A stretch of DNA of 64,000 bases. Origin: Aquisalinus flavus (GTDB lineage Bacteria > Pseudomonadota > Alphaproteobacteria > Caulobacterales > Parvularculaceae). This document shows positions 26,420 to 36,744 of this stretch, piece by piece. The stretch's first letter is position 1. Each line of letters begins with the position of its first letter. The translations under genes and the position numbers were made by a program. The stretch covers positions 1,744,055 to 1,808,054 of the forward strand of contig NZ_CP042288.1 in the NCBI RefSeq assembly GCF_022559625.1, written 5' to 3'. The notes beneath the pieces are model-generated. The model ran no database searches. It had not been told where the DNA came from and saw only the letters and a list, made by a program, of their open reading frames with translations.

Positions 26420-26450
26420 CTTTGTTTGATGCCCCGCCCTTCATGGCCGT

Positions 26451-26492
26451 CCTCACCCTGAGGAGCCGCCCCAGGCGGCGTCTCGAAGGGCG
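26451..26492. repeat. Dispersed palindromic repeat (CCTCATCCTGAGG family)
   Basis: CCTCACCCTGAGG followed by hairpin GCCGCC/GGCGGC and TCTCGAAGGGCG. It is 35 bases from another copy at 26527-26569. Confidence 0.8.
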
Positions 26493-26526
26493 GCGCCGCA
26501 GGGAGGCAATTTGAGTATCTGGCACT

Positions 26527-26566
26527 CCTCATCCTGAGGTGTCCGGCAAAGCCGGACCTCGAAGGA

Positions 26567-26569
<3 letters not shown>
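26527..26569. repeat. Dispersed palindromic repeat overlapping the ettA stop codon
   Basis: CCTCATCCTGAGG, hairpin GTCCGGC/GCCGGAC, then CTCGAAGGATTA. Its last bases (26567-26569) are the stop codon of ettA, so the repeat inserted at or grew to the very end of the gene. Confidence 0.85.
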
Positions 26570-28252
<1,683 letters not shown>

Positions 28253-28342
28253 GGGTGTCGCGTCCGGTCCTGAAAAAGCGTGAATATGATCAGGCTGTTT
28301 AGCGGCTGAGCGCAGCCGGGGCAATGGGGAAAGGTGATGCTG

Positions 28343-29035
28343 TTAGAATGCATCGACCTGATTTAACGTAAAGCTGACTGAGTATTCGAACAGCGAGACA
28401 TTTGGCATCACCCGAATAGCATATTGCAGTTTTTCATCGATCGTCTTCGCAACGATAACACCACTAACTTCTTTGTCTTTTCCGATGTTCGCCGTGAGCC
28501 AGCCCATATATCTGGCTATCTGCCCTATCGCATGATCAGGTGATTTCGCTCGCTTCAATTCGAAAACAACAAAGTTACCATCTTCATCAATAGCCAGAAT
28601 ATCTATAAGCCCAACACCTGTTCTATATTCCTTTCCATCTCGACCGTCCGAGTCCCGAAACAGACTTAGCTTCTTACCGCCCACGTCTATCCCGTTCAAA
28701 TTGGCAATAATAAAATCTCTAAGTTGATGCTCCATCGCAAAGCTGATGTCATTTTCTTCGCTCCCCACCTCGACATCAACTTCAGATTCCTGCTCATCCG
28801 AATGGTCGATCTCGTTCACTAGATGTGCAGCCTCACGAGGAAACAGCATAAATTGATCTTCTGTTTCCGCAGTGAGCCATCCATTTTTTATCAGCACACC
28901 CCTTAGTTGATGAGAAGTGTGATCAGGATTAAAGTTTCCTGAAAACTGATCAGGATTTTCCCGCGCCCACCTCTTTAAGGGAAAGATTTTCAATGCACCG
29001 TCGATTGGCAACGCCACAATGTGTCTTTGAACCAT
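28343..29035 (-). CDS. PD-(D/E)XK nuclease-fold protein (NucS C-terminal/DUF91-like)
   Basis: A 230-residue protein. The C-terminal half carries a nuclease core: acidic residue in GLIDILAIDEDGNFVVFELK, with D and ExK spaced as in NucS and related PD-(D/E)XK enzymes, followed by AIGQIARYMGWL. The N-terminal 90 residues look like a winged-helix-type module (KNGWLTAETEDQFMLF) and an acidic linker. Base composition is clearly lower in GC than ettA next door, and it borders a repeat-rich region, so recent transfer is likely. The substrate is unknown. Confidence 0.75.
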   Translation of the reverse strand: MVQRHIVALPIDGALKIFPLKRWARENPDQFSGNFNPDHTSHQLRGVLIKNGWLTAETEDQFMLFPREAAHLVNEIDHSDEQESEVDVEVGSEENDISFAMEHQLRDFIIANLNGIDVGGKKLSLFRDSDGRDGKEYRTGVGLIDILAIDEDGNFVVFELKRAKSPDHAIGQIARYMGWLTANIGKDKEVSGVIVAKTIDEKLQYAIRVMPNVSLFEYSVSFTLNQVDAF

Positions 29036-29141
29036 ATCTGTTACTCCTCCAGTACCCCAGCCAAGGCTGTTCAGGCACTTTATGCCTTAGCGGCACGGCG
29101 TCCAATCCTGATCCCGCATAACACGAGAACCGGCCTCCCCT

Positions 29142-29178
29142 CTTGTCATCCCGGCCAAGCGCAGCGCGAGCCGGGACC
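29142..29178 (+). repeat. Second palindromic repeat family, copy 1
   Basis: CTTGTCATCCCGG..., ending GAGCCGGGACC. It is the inverted counterpart of 29263-29302, about 85 bases away. The two could pair into a large stem in RNA. Confidence 0.75.
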
Positions 29179-29262
29179 CATTTTCCAGAGGCCTTTCCAT
29201 CTGGAGAGATCGTTATGGCATGGCGAACCTTCCTCTCATCAATGCCCCGTCTCTGGCATATA

Positions 29263-29302
29263 GGTCCCGGGTTCTCGCTGGCGCGAGCCCCGGGATGACA
29301 AG
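29263..29302 (-). repeat. Second palindromic repeat family, copy 2 (inverted)
   Basis: The reverse complement begins CTTGTCATCCCGG and ends ACCCGGGACC, matching 29142-29178 at both ends with a diverged centre. It has its own inner hairpin CTCGC.../GCGAG. Confidence 0.75.
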
Positions 29303-29690
29303 AAGAGAGATCCGGCACAACACTTATCCCCGTCCCGCCGCAAGCGCGTATAACCCTCCCCAAGCCAGGTGAGGACCCGGCGGAGGCGCCGACCGCAAAG
29401 TGTGACCTGCACGGAGCATCGGCGTATCAGGTTTCTGCCGGCAGTTGAGGGTGTGTACAGCTTTGCACCGTCCGGCGGAACGGCGTCCCGGGGTAGCCCC
29501 CGGGCGGGAGAGCTATGCACTTTGGCCCCGCATCGATCGCCGCCGTGTGTAGCGAGAGCTATGCCACTATTTATTATTTTACTTGAGGCAATGGCCGCTG
29601 CACACGGGCTCCCTCATTCTTTCATACGCTCGCACCCTCAAAAGTGGCGGCGATATCTGTGCTTGCCCTGCGTGGGCCGCTGAGCGGCCA

Positions 29691-29753
29691 CTTCAGGGTG
29701 AGGCGGAAAAAGCCTCATCCTCAGGTACTCCGAAGGAGCCACGAAGGACGAGG
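29691..29753. repeat. Dispersed palindromic repeat (CCTCATCCTGAGG family), diverged
   Basis: CTTCAGGGTGAGG (29691-29703) faces CCTCATCCTCAGG (29713-29725), then hairpin ACTCC/GGAGC-like and ACGAAGGACGAGG. The same plan as 16392-16454 but more diverged. Confidence 0.7.
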
Positions 29754-29914
29754 CGAGATTTGAAAACAGAAGAGTCTCGCCATGTGTCTTGCCGGTGTTT
29801 CGCTGTCAGGGCCCCGGCCCCTTACACATAGGGGGCCGCGCCGCGAAGCGGATGCCGCCTTGACCAACCTCCCGGCCGCGAAACAACGGCACGCGCTCGC
29901 CCCGCTCTCGCACC

Positions 29915-29947
29915 TAAAAAAAAGCCCCGGCTGTCGCAAGCCGGGGC
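29915..29947 (-). terminator. Strong rho-independent terminator of the 55-codon ORF
   Basis: On the minus strand a perfect 9-bp stem (AGCCGGGGC complement pairing 29939-29947 with 29924-29932) is followed by eight T residues. The only gene it can serve is the small ORF at 30006-30173. Confidence 0.9.
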
Positions 29948-29963
29948 AAGGGGTCACGGAGGG

Positions 29964-29996
29964 GGCACCATGCCGCAGGGCAGACGGCATGGTGCC
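29964..29996. repeat. 12-bp perfect inverted repeat
   Basis: GGCACCATGCCG (29964-29975) and CGGCATGGTGCC (29985-29996) with a 9-base loop, between the stop of the small ORF at 30006 and the terminator. As RNA it would be a second stable hairpin in the 3' untranslated part. Confidence 0.8.
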
Positions 29997-30005
29997 TGGA
30001 GCGGG

Positions 30006-30173
30006 TCAGATGCCATTGGTGAGCATGGTGCCCACCGTCCTGACATCCGGCCCCAGTCCATCGGCCGGGCTCCCTGCCGCAGGACCAGAAGCGCGGTTCA
30101 TTGCAGGGAAGGAACTTGGGTCGGGTTCCTTGACCGGTCGTCTTTGGGTCGAGGTGGATGCTCTCTCCCGCAT
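30006..30173 (-). CDS. Candidate 55-residue protein, unknown function
   Basis: ATG 30173 to TGA 30006. The peptide starts MRERASTSTQRRPVKEPDP, is basic at the N-terminus, Gly/Pro/Ala-rich in the middle, and ends VRTVGTMLTNGI. A weak AAGGTG lies about 17 bases upstream. Support comes from context: an AT-rich promoter-like region (30230-30330) upstream and two strong hairpins, one a clear terminator, just downstream, with no other gene on that strand. It contains no Cys and no membrane span. No relative was recognised. It could instead be a non-coding RNA ending at the same terminator. Confidence 0.45.
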   Translation of the reverse strand: MRERASTSTQRRPVKEPDPSSFPAMNRASGPAAGSPADGLGPDVRTVGTMLTNGI

Positions 30174-30459
30174 CTCATACTTGCATACACCTTGCGAGCA
30201 CCCCTATCAAGGGAACAAAACAGGACTCATCAACATTGTGATTACCATTTTATTTAATAACCGGCTTCCTATACTTGATTGCCGTATATTATGTTATAAC
30301 AGAAATTCGAGACCTTTATGAAAATGTTATGTTATAAGGACTTTGCCCACGATACCCGGCGCTGGCCAGCCTGTCGCACCCCGGCAAAATACCCTTTCCC
30401 CACGCTGGTGATTGCCGCTAGACTGCTTATATGAGGGTAGAACCGGTGGGGACAGGGTA

Positions 30460-30990
30460 ATGAGCTATGTATCGAAGACGCTGGCGGATGATGAGGAAAT
30501 CATCACCCGTGCGAATTTCAACTGGACCTATTCCTTCTGGAACACGTTTTTCTTTCTGCTCGGCCTGGCACCGCTCGTGGTCTTCATCGTCGGCCAGATC
30601 GTCACCGGCAAGACCTTTTCAGACCTTCTGACCGGCTATATCGTCGCCCTGATCGCGGCTTTTTTCGGCTCTCTCATCATGCTCCTGCACATGGTCGAGC
30701 TGTGGACGACGGAAATCGTCGTGACCACTTACCGGTTCGTCTACAAGACCGGCCTGGTCTCGCGCAACACCAAGGAAGTCAGCCTCAACAAGATCGAGGA
30801 GATCCAGCTGCGCCAATCTATCTTCGGCCGGCTGTTCGGCTATGGCTCGCTGATCCTGCGCGGCACCGGCGTCGGCGTCATCGAACTGCCGGCGATCGAC
30901 AACCCGATCGACCTGCGCCGCACGATCGAGTCGGCCAAATCAAACCTGCGCCGCTATTCGCGCGACGAGCTGTCCGGCGACGCGGACTGA
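30460..30990 (+). CDS. Membrane protein with bacterial PH domain (bPH2/YdbS-like)
   Basis: A 176-residue protein; ATG 30460 has AGGG five bases upstream. Two transmembrane helices (about 28-50 and 56-80) are followed by a bacterial PH-like domain: TEIVVTTYRFVYKTGLVSR, the usual conserved helix-strand block EVSLNKIEEIQLRQS and YGSLILRGTG. This family often carries a YdbS/YdbT-like arrangement in the inner membrane. Function is undefined. Confidence 0.88.
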   Translation: MSYVSKTLADDEEIITRANFNWTYSFWNTFFFLLGLAPLVVFIVGQIVTGKTFSDLLTGYIVALIAAFFGSLIMLLHMVELWTTEIVVTTYRFVYKTGLVSRNTKEVSLNKIEEIQLRQSIFGRLFGYGSLILRGTGVGVIELPAIDNPIDLRRTIESAKSNLRRYSRDELSGDAD

Positions 30991-30993
30991 GAT

Positions 30994-31455
30994 CTAGAAA
31001 ATCTCGTCGACCAGTTCTTCCAGTGCCTCGCGGTCCACATCGTCGAACTGCGCCGGCAGGTCTGAATCGATGTCGAGCACGGCGATGACTCGGTCATCGC
31101 GCAGAACCGGCACGACGATCTCGCTGACCGACCGGGAATCGCAGGCGATATGGCCGGGGAAGTCGTGCACATTGTCGACGACCTGGGTCTCCCGCGTCGA
31201 GGCCGCTACCCCGCACACGCCCTTGTCGAAGGGGATACGCAGGCAGCCAAGCGTGCCCTGATACGGGCCCACGACGAGCTCTTTGTCCTTGTGCTGATCG
31301 GTGATGTAGAAGCCGGTCCAGATGCGGTTGTCGAAGGCCTGGTGCAACAGGCAGGAGATCGTCGCCATGCGGGCGATGTCATCGGTCTCGTCCTCCAGCA
31401 CGGAGAGGATCTCCTTCGACACCCGGGCATAGATTTCCTGTTTGGTCTCGCTCAT
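30994..31455 (-). CDS. msrC: Free methionine-(R)-sulfoxide reductase (GAF domain)
   Basis: A 153-residue GAF-fold enzyme that reduces free Met-R-sulfoxide. The fRMsr signature is complete: WTGFYI, GPYQGTLGCLRIPFDKGVCG with two Cys and HIACDSRSVSEIVVPV with the third, which is the catalytic/resolving set of E. coli YebR/MsrC. The length matches the family (about 160). It lies 3 bases from the end of the convergent bPH2 gene. Role: repair of oxidised free methionine. Confidence 0.93.
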   Translation of the reverse strand: MSETKQEIYARVSKEILSVLEDETDDIARMATISCLLHQAFDNRIWTGFYITDQHKDKELVVGPYQGTLGCLRIPFDKGVCGVAASTRETQVVDNVHDFPGHIACDSRSVSEIVVPVLRDDRVIAVLDIDSDLPAQFDDVDREALEELVDEIF

Positions 31456-31604
31456 TCCGGCTCCTCCTCTGGTGCTGTTATCCTCTCCCCAAGATGCTCA
31501 GCTATGATCGATCACACCATGTCATGCAGCGAACTTCCAGCCCGTCAGATGCAAATATTCCGCTTGAGAAAATCCTCCCGCCGGTGCAGCCACGAATACC
31601 GCAA

Positions 31605-32255
31605 TCAGACGAGCGTGAAGCTGACGGGCTCCAGCACGTCTATGCTGACCGTCACACGATCGCCGCGCGCGATGGCGCCGACACCGGACGGTGTGCCGGT
31701 ATAGATCAGGTCACCGGCTTGCAACTCGAAATAGGCTGACAAATTGTCGATGATCTCCGTCACCGGCCAGATCATCTGCGACAGGCGCCCATCCTGCCGC
31801 CGCTCGCCATTCACGCTCAGGCGGATCGCCGCTTCGCGCAGATCGCCGCACGCCTCGAGGGGCGTGATCGGCCCGATGACCGCGCCATTGTCCAGCGCCT
31901 TGGCCGTATCCCACGGTGCACCGGTCTTTTTCGCCGCCGCCTGCAAATCGCGCCGGGTCAGATCGCAACCGGCGGCATAGCCATAGACCGCACCGCCCTG
32001 CCCCAGCGCGACGACCAGTTCGGCCTCGTAATGGAGGTCTTGCGTCGCCAGCGGAAAGGGAATGTCGCCGCCGGAACAGACCGCATCGGCAGGCTTGGTG
32101 AAGAATACCGGTGGCGTGCCCTTCGCATCGCCCATCTCGGCCTGATGGTCGGCGTAATTCTTCCCGACACAGAATATCCGGCGCACCGGGAACAGCCCGC
32201 CGCCGGTTACCGGCACGGCTGGCTGCCTCATCGGCGGGAAGACAAAACCGCTCAC
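31605..32255 (-). CDS. Fumarylacetoacetate-hydrolase family protein
   Basis: A 216-residue single-domain FAH protein. Metal-binding acids are seen in DLHYEAELVVALG and in GCDLTRRDLQ, with RIFCVGKNYADHQAEMG at the entrance and YTGTPSGVG near the end. Short FAH forms act as fumarylpyruvate hydrolases, acylpyruvases or oxaloacetate decarboxylases; which applies is unclear. It overlaps the gabT-like gene by 4 bases (ATGA), so the two are made together. Confidence 0.92.
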   Translation of the reverse strand: MSGFVFPPMRQPAVPVTGGGLFPVRRIFCVGKNYADHQAEMGDAKGTPPVFFTKPADAVCSGGDIPFPLATQDLHYEAELVVALGQGGAVYGYAAGCDLTRRDLQAAAKKTGAPWDTAKALDNGAVIGPITPLEACGDLREAAIRLSVNGERRQDGRLSQMIWPVTEIIDNLSAYFELQAGDLIYTGTPSGVGAIARGDRVTVSIDVLEPVSFTLV

Positions 32256-33583
32256 CCGGCCCGTTGCCCCTCGAGAACCTCGCGTACGGATTTCTCGAAG
32301 ATGTCGAGGCCCTCGTCGATCAGCTCATCGGACGCGACCAGCGGCACATGGGTACGGATCACCTGCGCCTTCTTGCCGGCGGTCAGGAAGATCAGGCCAT
32401 TGTCGCGGCACTTGCCCTGGATCGCCGCCGCCATCTCGGCATTCGGCTGGTTCGGGTCGCCATCGACGACGCATTCGACCGCCGCCATGGCGCCGACCCG
32501 GCGCACATCGCCGAACAGGCCCTTGGCGATACCGGCCTGCATGGCCTTCCAGCGCGCTTCCAGCCTCGCACCGATCTGCTCGGCCCGGGCAATCAGCCCC
32601 TCCTCCTCGATCACGTCGAGAACGGCGAGCGCTGCGGCGCAGGCGACCGGGTTGCCGCCATAGGTCGAGCCCATGCCACCCGGCTCGATCTTGTCGAACA
32701 GCTCCTGCTTGCCGATCACGGCAGACAGCGGCAGGCCGCCGGCGATGGATTTGGCGCAGACGAGGAAGTCCGGCTCGACACCGGAATTCTCGATCGCAAA
32801 CATCTTGCCGGTCCGGGCAAAACCGGTCTGGACCTCATCCGCGATGAACAGGATGCCGGTCTCGTCGCACAGCTGCCTGAGACCCTGCAGGAACTCGTTC
32901 GGCGCGGCCACGAAGCCACCCTCGCCCTGCACCGGCTCGATGATGATCGCGGCGACATCCTCGGCGCGGATCGAGGTCTGCAGGATGTGCTTCAGGCAAT
33001 TGAGCGCGCCCTGGCTCGACAGGCCCTTGTACGGGTCCGGATAGGGCGCATGGAAGACATCGCCCGGCAGCGGCCCGAAGCCGACCTTGTAGGGCACGGC
33101 CTTGCCGGTCAGCGCGGTCGCCAGCAGCGTGCGGCCATGGAACGATCCCTCGAAGGAGATCAGCCCGGTGCGGCCGGTGATCCGCCGGGCGAACTTGCAC
33201 ACATGCTCGGTCGCCTCGCTGCCGGTGTTCATGAACATCGTCTTGTAGGGTGTCGACCGGCCATTGGCGACCAGCTTGTTCAGCCGCTCGGCCAGCTCGA
33301 TATAGCTCTCGTACTGGGCAACGCCGAAACAGGTGTGGACGACCTTGTCGAGCTGGGTCTTGATCGCTTCCTGCACCTTCGGGTGACGGTGGCCGACATT
33401 GAGCACGCCGATACCGGCGATGAAATCGATATAGCGGTTGCCCTCGACATCCCAGATCTCGGCGCCCTGCGCACGCTCGGCATAGATGCCGGACTTCGAC
33501 GGCAGGCCGCGTGGACAGGCCTCATCGCGCCTGGCAACAAGCACGTCGTTGGACTGGAATTCGTTCTGGCCATGATTGCTCAT
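32252..33583 (-). CDS. gabT: 4-aminobutyrate aminotransferase (class III PLP transaminase)
   Basis: A 443-residue omega-aminotransferase that converts GABA plus 2-oxoglutarate to succinic semialdehyde and glutamate. Blocks: NTGSEATEH (phosphate binding), FEGSFHGRT, IIEPVQGEGGF, ADEVQTGFARTG (PLP-ring Asp) and the Schiff-base Lys in CAKSIAGGLPLSA; GSTYGGNPVACAAALAV follows. The sequence is closer to GabT/5-aminovalerate enzymes than to ornithine forms. It runs into the FAH gene by ATGA overlap. No GABA-specific regulator or succinate semialdehyde dehydrogenase is in the window. Confidence 0.9.
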   Translation of the reverse strand: MSNHGQNEFQSNDVLVARRDEACPRGLPSKSGIYAERAQGAEIWDVEGNRYIDFIAGIGVLNVGHRHPKVQEAIKTQLDKVVHTCFGVAQYESYIELAERLNKLVANGRSTPYKTMFMNTGSEATEHVCKFARRITGRTGLISFEGSFHGRTLLATALTGKAVPYKVGFGPLPGDVFHAPYPDPYKGLSSQGALNCLKHILQTSIRAEDVAAIIIEPVQGEGGFVAAPNEFLQGLRQLCDETGILFIADEVQTGFARTGKMFAIENSGVEPDFLVCAKSIAGGLPLSAVIGKQELFDKIEPGGMGSTYGGNPVACAAALAVLDVIEEEGLIARAEQIGARLEARWKAMQAGIAKGLFGDVRRVGAMAAVECVVDGDPNQPNAEMAAAIQGKCRDNGLIFLTAGKKAQVIRTHVPLVASDELIDEGLDIFEKSVREVLEGQRAG

Positions 33584-33790
33584 GCATGTCTCCCGGAAGT
33601 TTTGGAGTTTCGGACAGTTTCACGAGGATTAGACCCCGCCGATGGGAAGGACAAGCCCGGCTCGACAGACAAGCACCAGGACGAGCCGGGACGCGACCTG
33701 TGGCACGCCAGGCAGGAACATATCCCCGCCGCCCCGTGTTGCGGTACAACATCAGCCAACAGCAATCAGCAACACCGACAGGAGCTCACC

Positions 33791-34624
33791 ATGGAATATT
33801 TCAAATCCGGCGACCTCACCATTCCGCGCCTCGGCTTCGGCACCTGGCAGCTCAAGGACGATGACGCCGTGGAAGCCGTGAAGATCGCCCTCGATACCGG
33901 CTATCGCCATGTCGACACCGCCGCCATCTATGAAAACGAGGAAGCTGTCGGCAAGGGCCTGAAGGACGGCGGCGTTGCCCGCGACGAGATTTTCCTGACG
34001 ACCAAGATCTGGAACGAGGACATCGAGAAACAGCGCATCGCCGATGCCGCCGATGAGAGCCTGTCGCGCCTCGGCACCGATTATGTCGACCTTTTGCTCC
34101 TGCACTGGCCGATGACAGACCGCCCCGTATCCGAGCAGGTGCTGGAACTGGCCGAGGTGAAGAAGGCCGGCAAGGCCAGGGCCATCGGCATCTCCAACTA
34201 CAATGTCAGCCAGTTGACCGAAGCGATCAGCGCCTGCCCGGAGCTGGCCTGCCTGCAGGCCGAGTACCACCCCGAGCTGGACCAGGACCCGGTCCTCAAC
34301 GTGATTCGCAATTCCAACATGCTGTTTACCGCCTATTCCCCTCTCGGGCGTGGCGACAGCCTCGACAAGCAGGTGGTGAAGGACATCGCAGAGGCCCATG
34401 GCAGGGCGCCGGGCCAGGTCCTGCTGCGCTGGCTGATGCAGCAGCCCAATGTCGCCGCGATCCCCAAGGCGACAAGCCGGGAGCATATCGAGCAGAATTT
34501 CGACATCTTCGATTTCGACCTCAGCGACGACGAGATGAAGAAAATCTTTTCCCTCGTGGAGCCGGACGGGCGTATCATCGACCCGGACTGGGCGCCGCAA
34601 TGGGATACCGGCGTCGCCGCGTAG
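33791..34624 (+). CDS. Aldo/keto reductase, 2,5-diketogluconate reductase type
   Basis: A 277-residue NADPH-dependent reductase. ATG 33791 has AGGAG at ideal spacing. The catalytic tetrad is visible: Asp and Tyr in RHVDTAAIYENE, Lys in TTKIWN, His in LLLHWP. The NADP-binding end shows IPKATSREHIEQN. The AKR5-like core matches DkgA/DkgB. The actual carbonyl substrate is unknown. Divergent from gabT; followed by a 2OG oxygenase in the same direction. Confidence 0.93.
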   Translation: MEYFKSGDLTIPRLGFGTWQLKDDDAVEAVKIALDTGYRHVDTAAIYENEEAVGKGLKDGGVARDEIFLTTKIWNEDIEKQRIADAADESLSRLGTDYVDLLLLHWPMTDRPVSEQVLELAEVKKAGKARAIGISNYNVSQLTEAISACPELACLQAEYHPELDQDPVLNVIRNSNMLFTAYSPLGRGDSLDKQVVKDIAEAHGRAPGQVLLRWLMQQPNVAAIPKATSREHIEQNFDIFDFDLSDDEMKKIFSLVEPDGRIIDPDWAPQWDTGVAA

Positions 34625-34711
34625 GACGCCAGACGATCAGACGGACACAATCCCCCCCCGGGCGCGCCCCGGGGCTGGTCAATCTGCATGGCGTGGGATA
34701 GGAAAAACGCC

Positions 34712-35653
34712 ATGCAGACATTCACCGAAGTACCCGAGCTCTCCTTGAGCGATTTCACCGATGGCGATGCCGCCGCGCGCGCCGATTTCATTGCGGCCCT
34801 CTATGAGGGCTTCCGCTATTTCGGCTTCATCATCCTGCGCGACCACGGCATTTCCAAAGACCTGCTCGACCGCGCCTATATCGCCAGCGCCGACTTCTTC
34901 ACCCGGCCGATGGACGAGAAAATGCGCTACGATTCCGGCCTCGGCGGCCAGCGCGGCTATACGAAGACCGGTCGCGAACAGGCCGTTGGCGGCAAGGTGC
35001 CGGACCTGAAGGAATTCTGGCATATCGGCCAGGAGCCGGCAGAAGGCAGCGACATGCGCGGCGTCTATCAGCCCAACCTCTGGCCCGATCATCCCGCAGA
35101 TTTCAAGGAAACCTTCCTGACCCTCTACAAGGCGCTGGAGGAAGCCGGCCAGGTGATGCTCGAGGCACTCGCGCCCTCCCTTGAGGTGGACACGGAATAT
35201 TTCCGTGCCATGACATTCGAGGGCAACTCGATCCTCCGCCTGCTGCATTATCCGCCAGTGCCGGAGGATGCCGACCCCGATGCCGTGCGCGCCGCGGCCC
35301 ATGAAGACATCAATTTGATCACCATTCTGGTGGCGGCTTCCTCGTCAGGTCTCGAACTGCTCGACCGCAATGGCGAATGGCTGCCGGTGGAAGGCTCGAA
35401 GAATGCGCTGATCGTCGATGCCGGCGACATGCTCGCCCGCATCACCAACAACCACATTCCGGCGACCACGCATCGCGTCGTCAATCCGGACGGGCCGAAT
35501 GTCTCGCGCTACTCCATGCCGTTCTTTCTGCATCCGCGCCCGGAAGCACAGCTCTCCTGCCTGCCGCAATTTCGCAACGGCAGCGAGATGCCGGACATCA
35601 CGGCAGACGACTTCCTCCAGCAGCGGCTGGAGGCAATCGGCCTGAAGAAATAG
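34712..35653 (+). CDS. 2-oxoglutarate/Fe(II) oxygenase, isopenicillin-N-synthase-like
   Basis: A 313-residue protein; ATG 34712 has AGGAAAA upstream. The N-terminal DIOX_N region (DFIAALYEGFRYFGFIILRDHGI) and the C-terminal oxygenase core are present: iron ligands His and Asp in AAHEDINLITIL, His in PATTHRVVNP and the 2OG Arg in VSRYSMPFF. Such bacterial enzymes include ethylene-forming-like and hydroxylating members; the substrate is unknown. It lies 87 bases after the AKR gene and converges on the lysozyme gene with 8 bases between stops. Confidence 0.92.
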   Translation: MQTFTEVPELSLSDFTDGDAAARADFIAALYEGFRYFGFIILRDHGISKDLLDRAYIASADFFTRPMDEKMRYDSGLGGQRGYTKTGREQAVGGKVPDLKEFWHIGQEPAEGSDMRGVYQPNLWPDHPADFKETFLTLYKALEEAGQVMLEALAPSLEVDTEYFRAMTFEGNSILRLLHYPPVPEDADPDAVRAAAHEDINLITILVAASSSGLELLDRNGEWLPVEGSKNALIVDAGDMLARITNNHIPATTHRVVNPDGPNVSRYSMPFFLHPRPEAQLSCLPQFRNGSEMPDITADDFLQQRLEAIGLKK

Positions 35654-35661
35654 CGAAAGTG

Positions 35662-36303
35662 CTAGGTGCGCAGCGTCTTGTCGAGCTGCGGCTGGCCGAG
35701 GAAGATGCGGCGTTCGCCCTGGCGACGCTTGACGAGGCTGCGCAGTTCACGTTTTTCCTCGCCGATCTGCGCCTTGGTATAGAGCAGCAGCGCATCGGCG
35801 GCCTTTTCCATCTCGCCATTGTTGATATGGCGAAGGATGGATGACCGGGAGAAGGTGCCCTCGCCGCAATTATAGACGAAGGAGACCAGCGCCGAGAACT
35901 GATTTTCTGTCAGCGGCACCTTTACCAGGCGGCGGACAGCGTCCTCGAAATCACGCAAATCCTCGCGCAACAGGGTCAGGGCATCTTCCGGGGTGATCTT
36001 CATGTCGGGCTTCGCCGTGCGGCCATGACCATAGCCGATATACCAGGCGCCACCGAATTGGTATGGCTCCAGCTCAAGGCCCTCATTGGTCATGATCAGC
36101 TCGATCGCCGCTTCATTGACCTCGAGCACGCTGACATCCCGCGGGATGAGCGCGGGGTCAGGCTTGACCGCAGGGGTCGGAACATCGGCGAGCGCAATCG
36201 GGCTCATCTGGTTCTTGTGATACGGTACGCCATTGGCGAACGACACGGCAACAGCACAAACAAGGCCTGCGGCCGCCAGTGTCGAGAAAGTCCTGGTTTT
36301 CAT
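35662..36303 (-). CDS. Exported GH24 (phage-type) lysozyme
   Basis: A 213-residue muramidase with an N-terminal signal/anchor (about 5-23) starting MKTRTFSTLAAAG at 36303. The family pattern is clear: catalytic Glu74 in TNEGLELEPY, the WYIGYGHG strand, VPLTENQFSALVSFVYN, and the terminal RR..E..IFL motif. A 40-residue Pro-rich linker separates signal from catalytic domain. No holin or other phage genes are nearby, so it reads as a domesticated cell-wall enzyme. Autolysis or septum-remodelling roles are inference. Confidence 0.93.
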   Translation of the reverse strand: MKTRTFSTLAAAGLVCAVAVSFANGVPYHKNQMSPIALADVPTPAVKPDPALIPRDVSVLEVNEAAIELIMTNEGLELEPYQFGGAWYIGYGHGRTAKPDMKITPEDALTLLREDLRDFEDAVRRLVKVPLTENQFSALVSFVYNCGEGTFSRSSILRHINNGEMEKAADALLLYTKAQIGEEKRELRSLVKRRQGERRIFLGQPQLDKTLRT

Positions 36304-36744
36304 TGCTCTGCCCAAGATGGTTTCTGTTCGAAGTGCGGATATACGCCCCTTTTCTACCATGTAAAGTTCCGCGATAAGATATTACGAAGTATTAAAGGGA
36401 CGCCCCATGAGCATATTTTTTGCCGGAACGACTGTTATATATCTGATTTTAAATGATATTTTTCTCCCGCTAAAGACCATTTCCCCCGGAGTTCCACTGA
36501 CCGGCAAACACTGTTCTTGGCCGTACGGGCGTGAAAACAGGACCGATGTGAATGCGTGATTCTCCGCCGTTACTGTTTCTGTCCGGCACGAACCAATCAG
36601 TGAGAAAATCGCCTTTGGCGTCGCCACGAGCCGACCATCCCGGTACTGAGCGACACCCCGCTGCAGACCACTGCAAGCATACCTTGTCCTGAAGGTCAGC
36701 CCTGCTATCTTTCCCGCTGAACAGATTTTTAAAACGGATGACGC
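36304..36744. other. 441-bp intergenic stretch, no supported gene
   Basis: The left half (36360-36470) is AT-rich and should hold the promoters of the lysozyme gene. A minus-strand frame at 36470-36687 encodes a stretch of ordered-looking composition (GPVFTPVRPRTVFAGQWNSG) but has no start with a ribosome site unless it overlaps the MoxR gene, so it is noted as a possible remnant only. Confidence 0.5.

Larger units (their letters stand above)
29036..29914. other. 879-bp stretch of repeats without a supported gene
   Basis: No frame here looks coding. It holds an inverted pair of one repeat family (29142-29178 and 29263-29302) and one copy of the CCTCATCCTGAGG family (29691-29753). It also contains GC-rich hairpins such as CCCGGGGTAGCCCCCGGG near 29493. 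It is best read as an accumulation zone for small palindromic elements. Confidence 0.6.

Noticed and set aside
32111..33790. Long upstream extension of the aldo/keto reductase frame
   Set aside because: The extension is antisense to gabT and the FAH gene. A strong ribosome site is at ATG 33791, matching family length.
34655..34674. GC-rich hairpin after the aldo/keto reductase gene as a terminator
   Set aside because: No T run follows, and the downstream oxygenase gene is close and in the same direction.
35662..36303. Prophage remnant signalled by a phage-type lysozyme
   Set aside because: No holin, integrase or structural genes nearby; the enzyme has a signal sequence and linker as in chromosomal GH24 proteins.
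36470..36687. Short minus-strand frame upstream of the MoxR ATPase
   Set aside because: No start codon with a ribosome site, and the upstream part overlaps moxR; kept as a possible remnant only.
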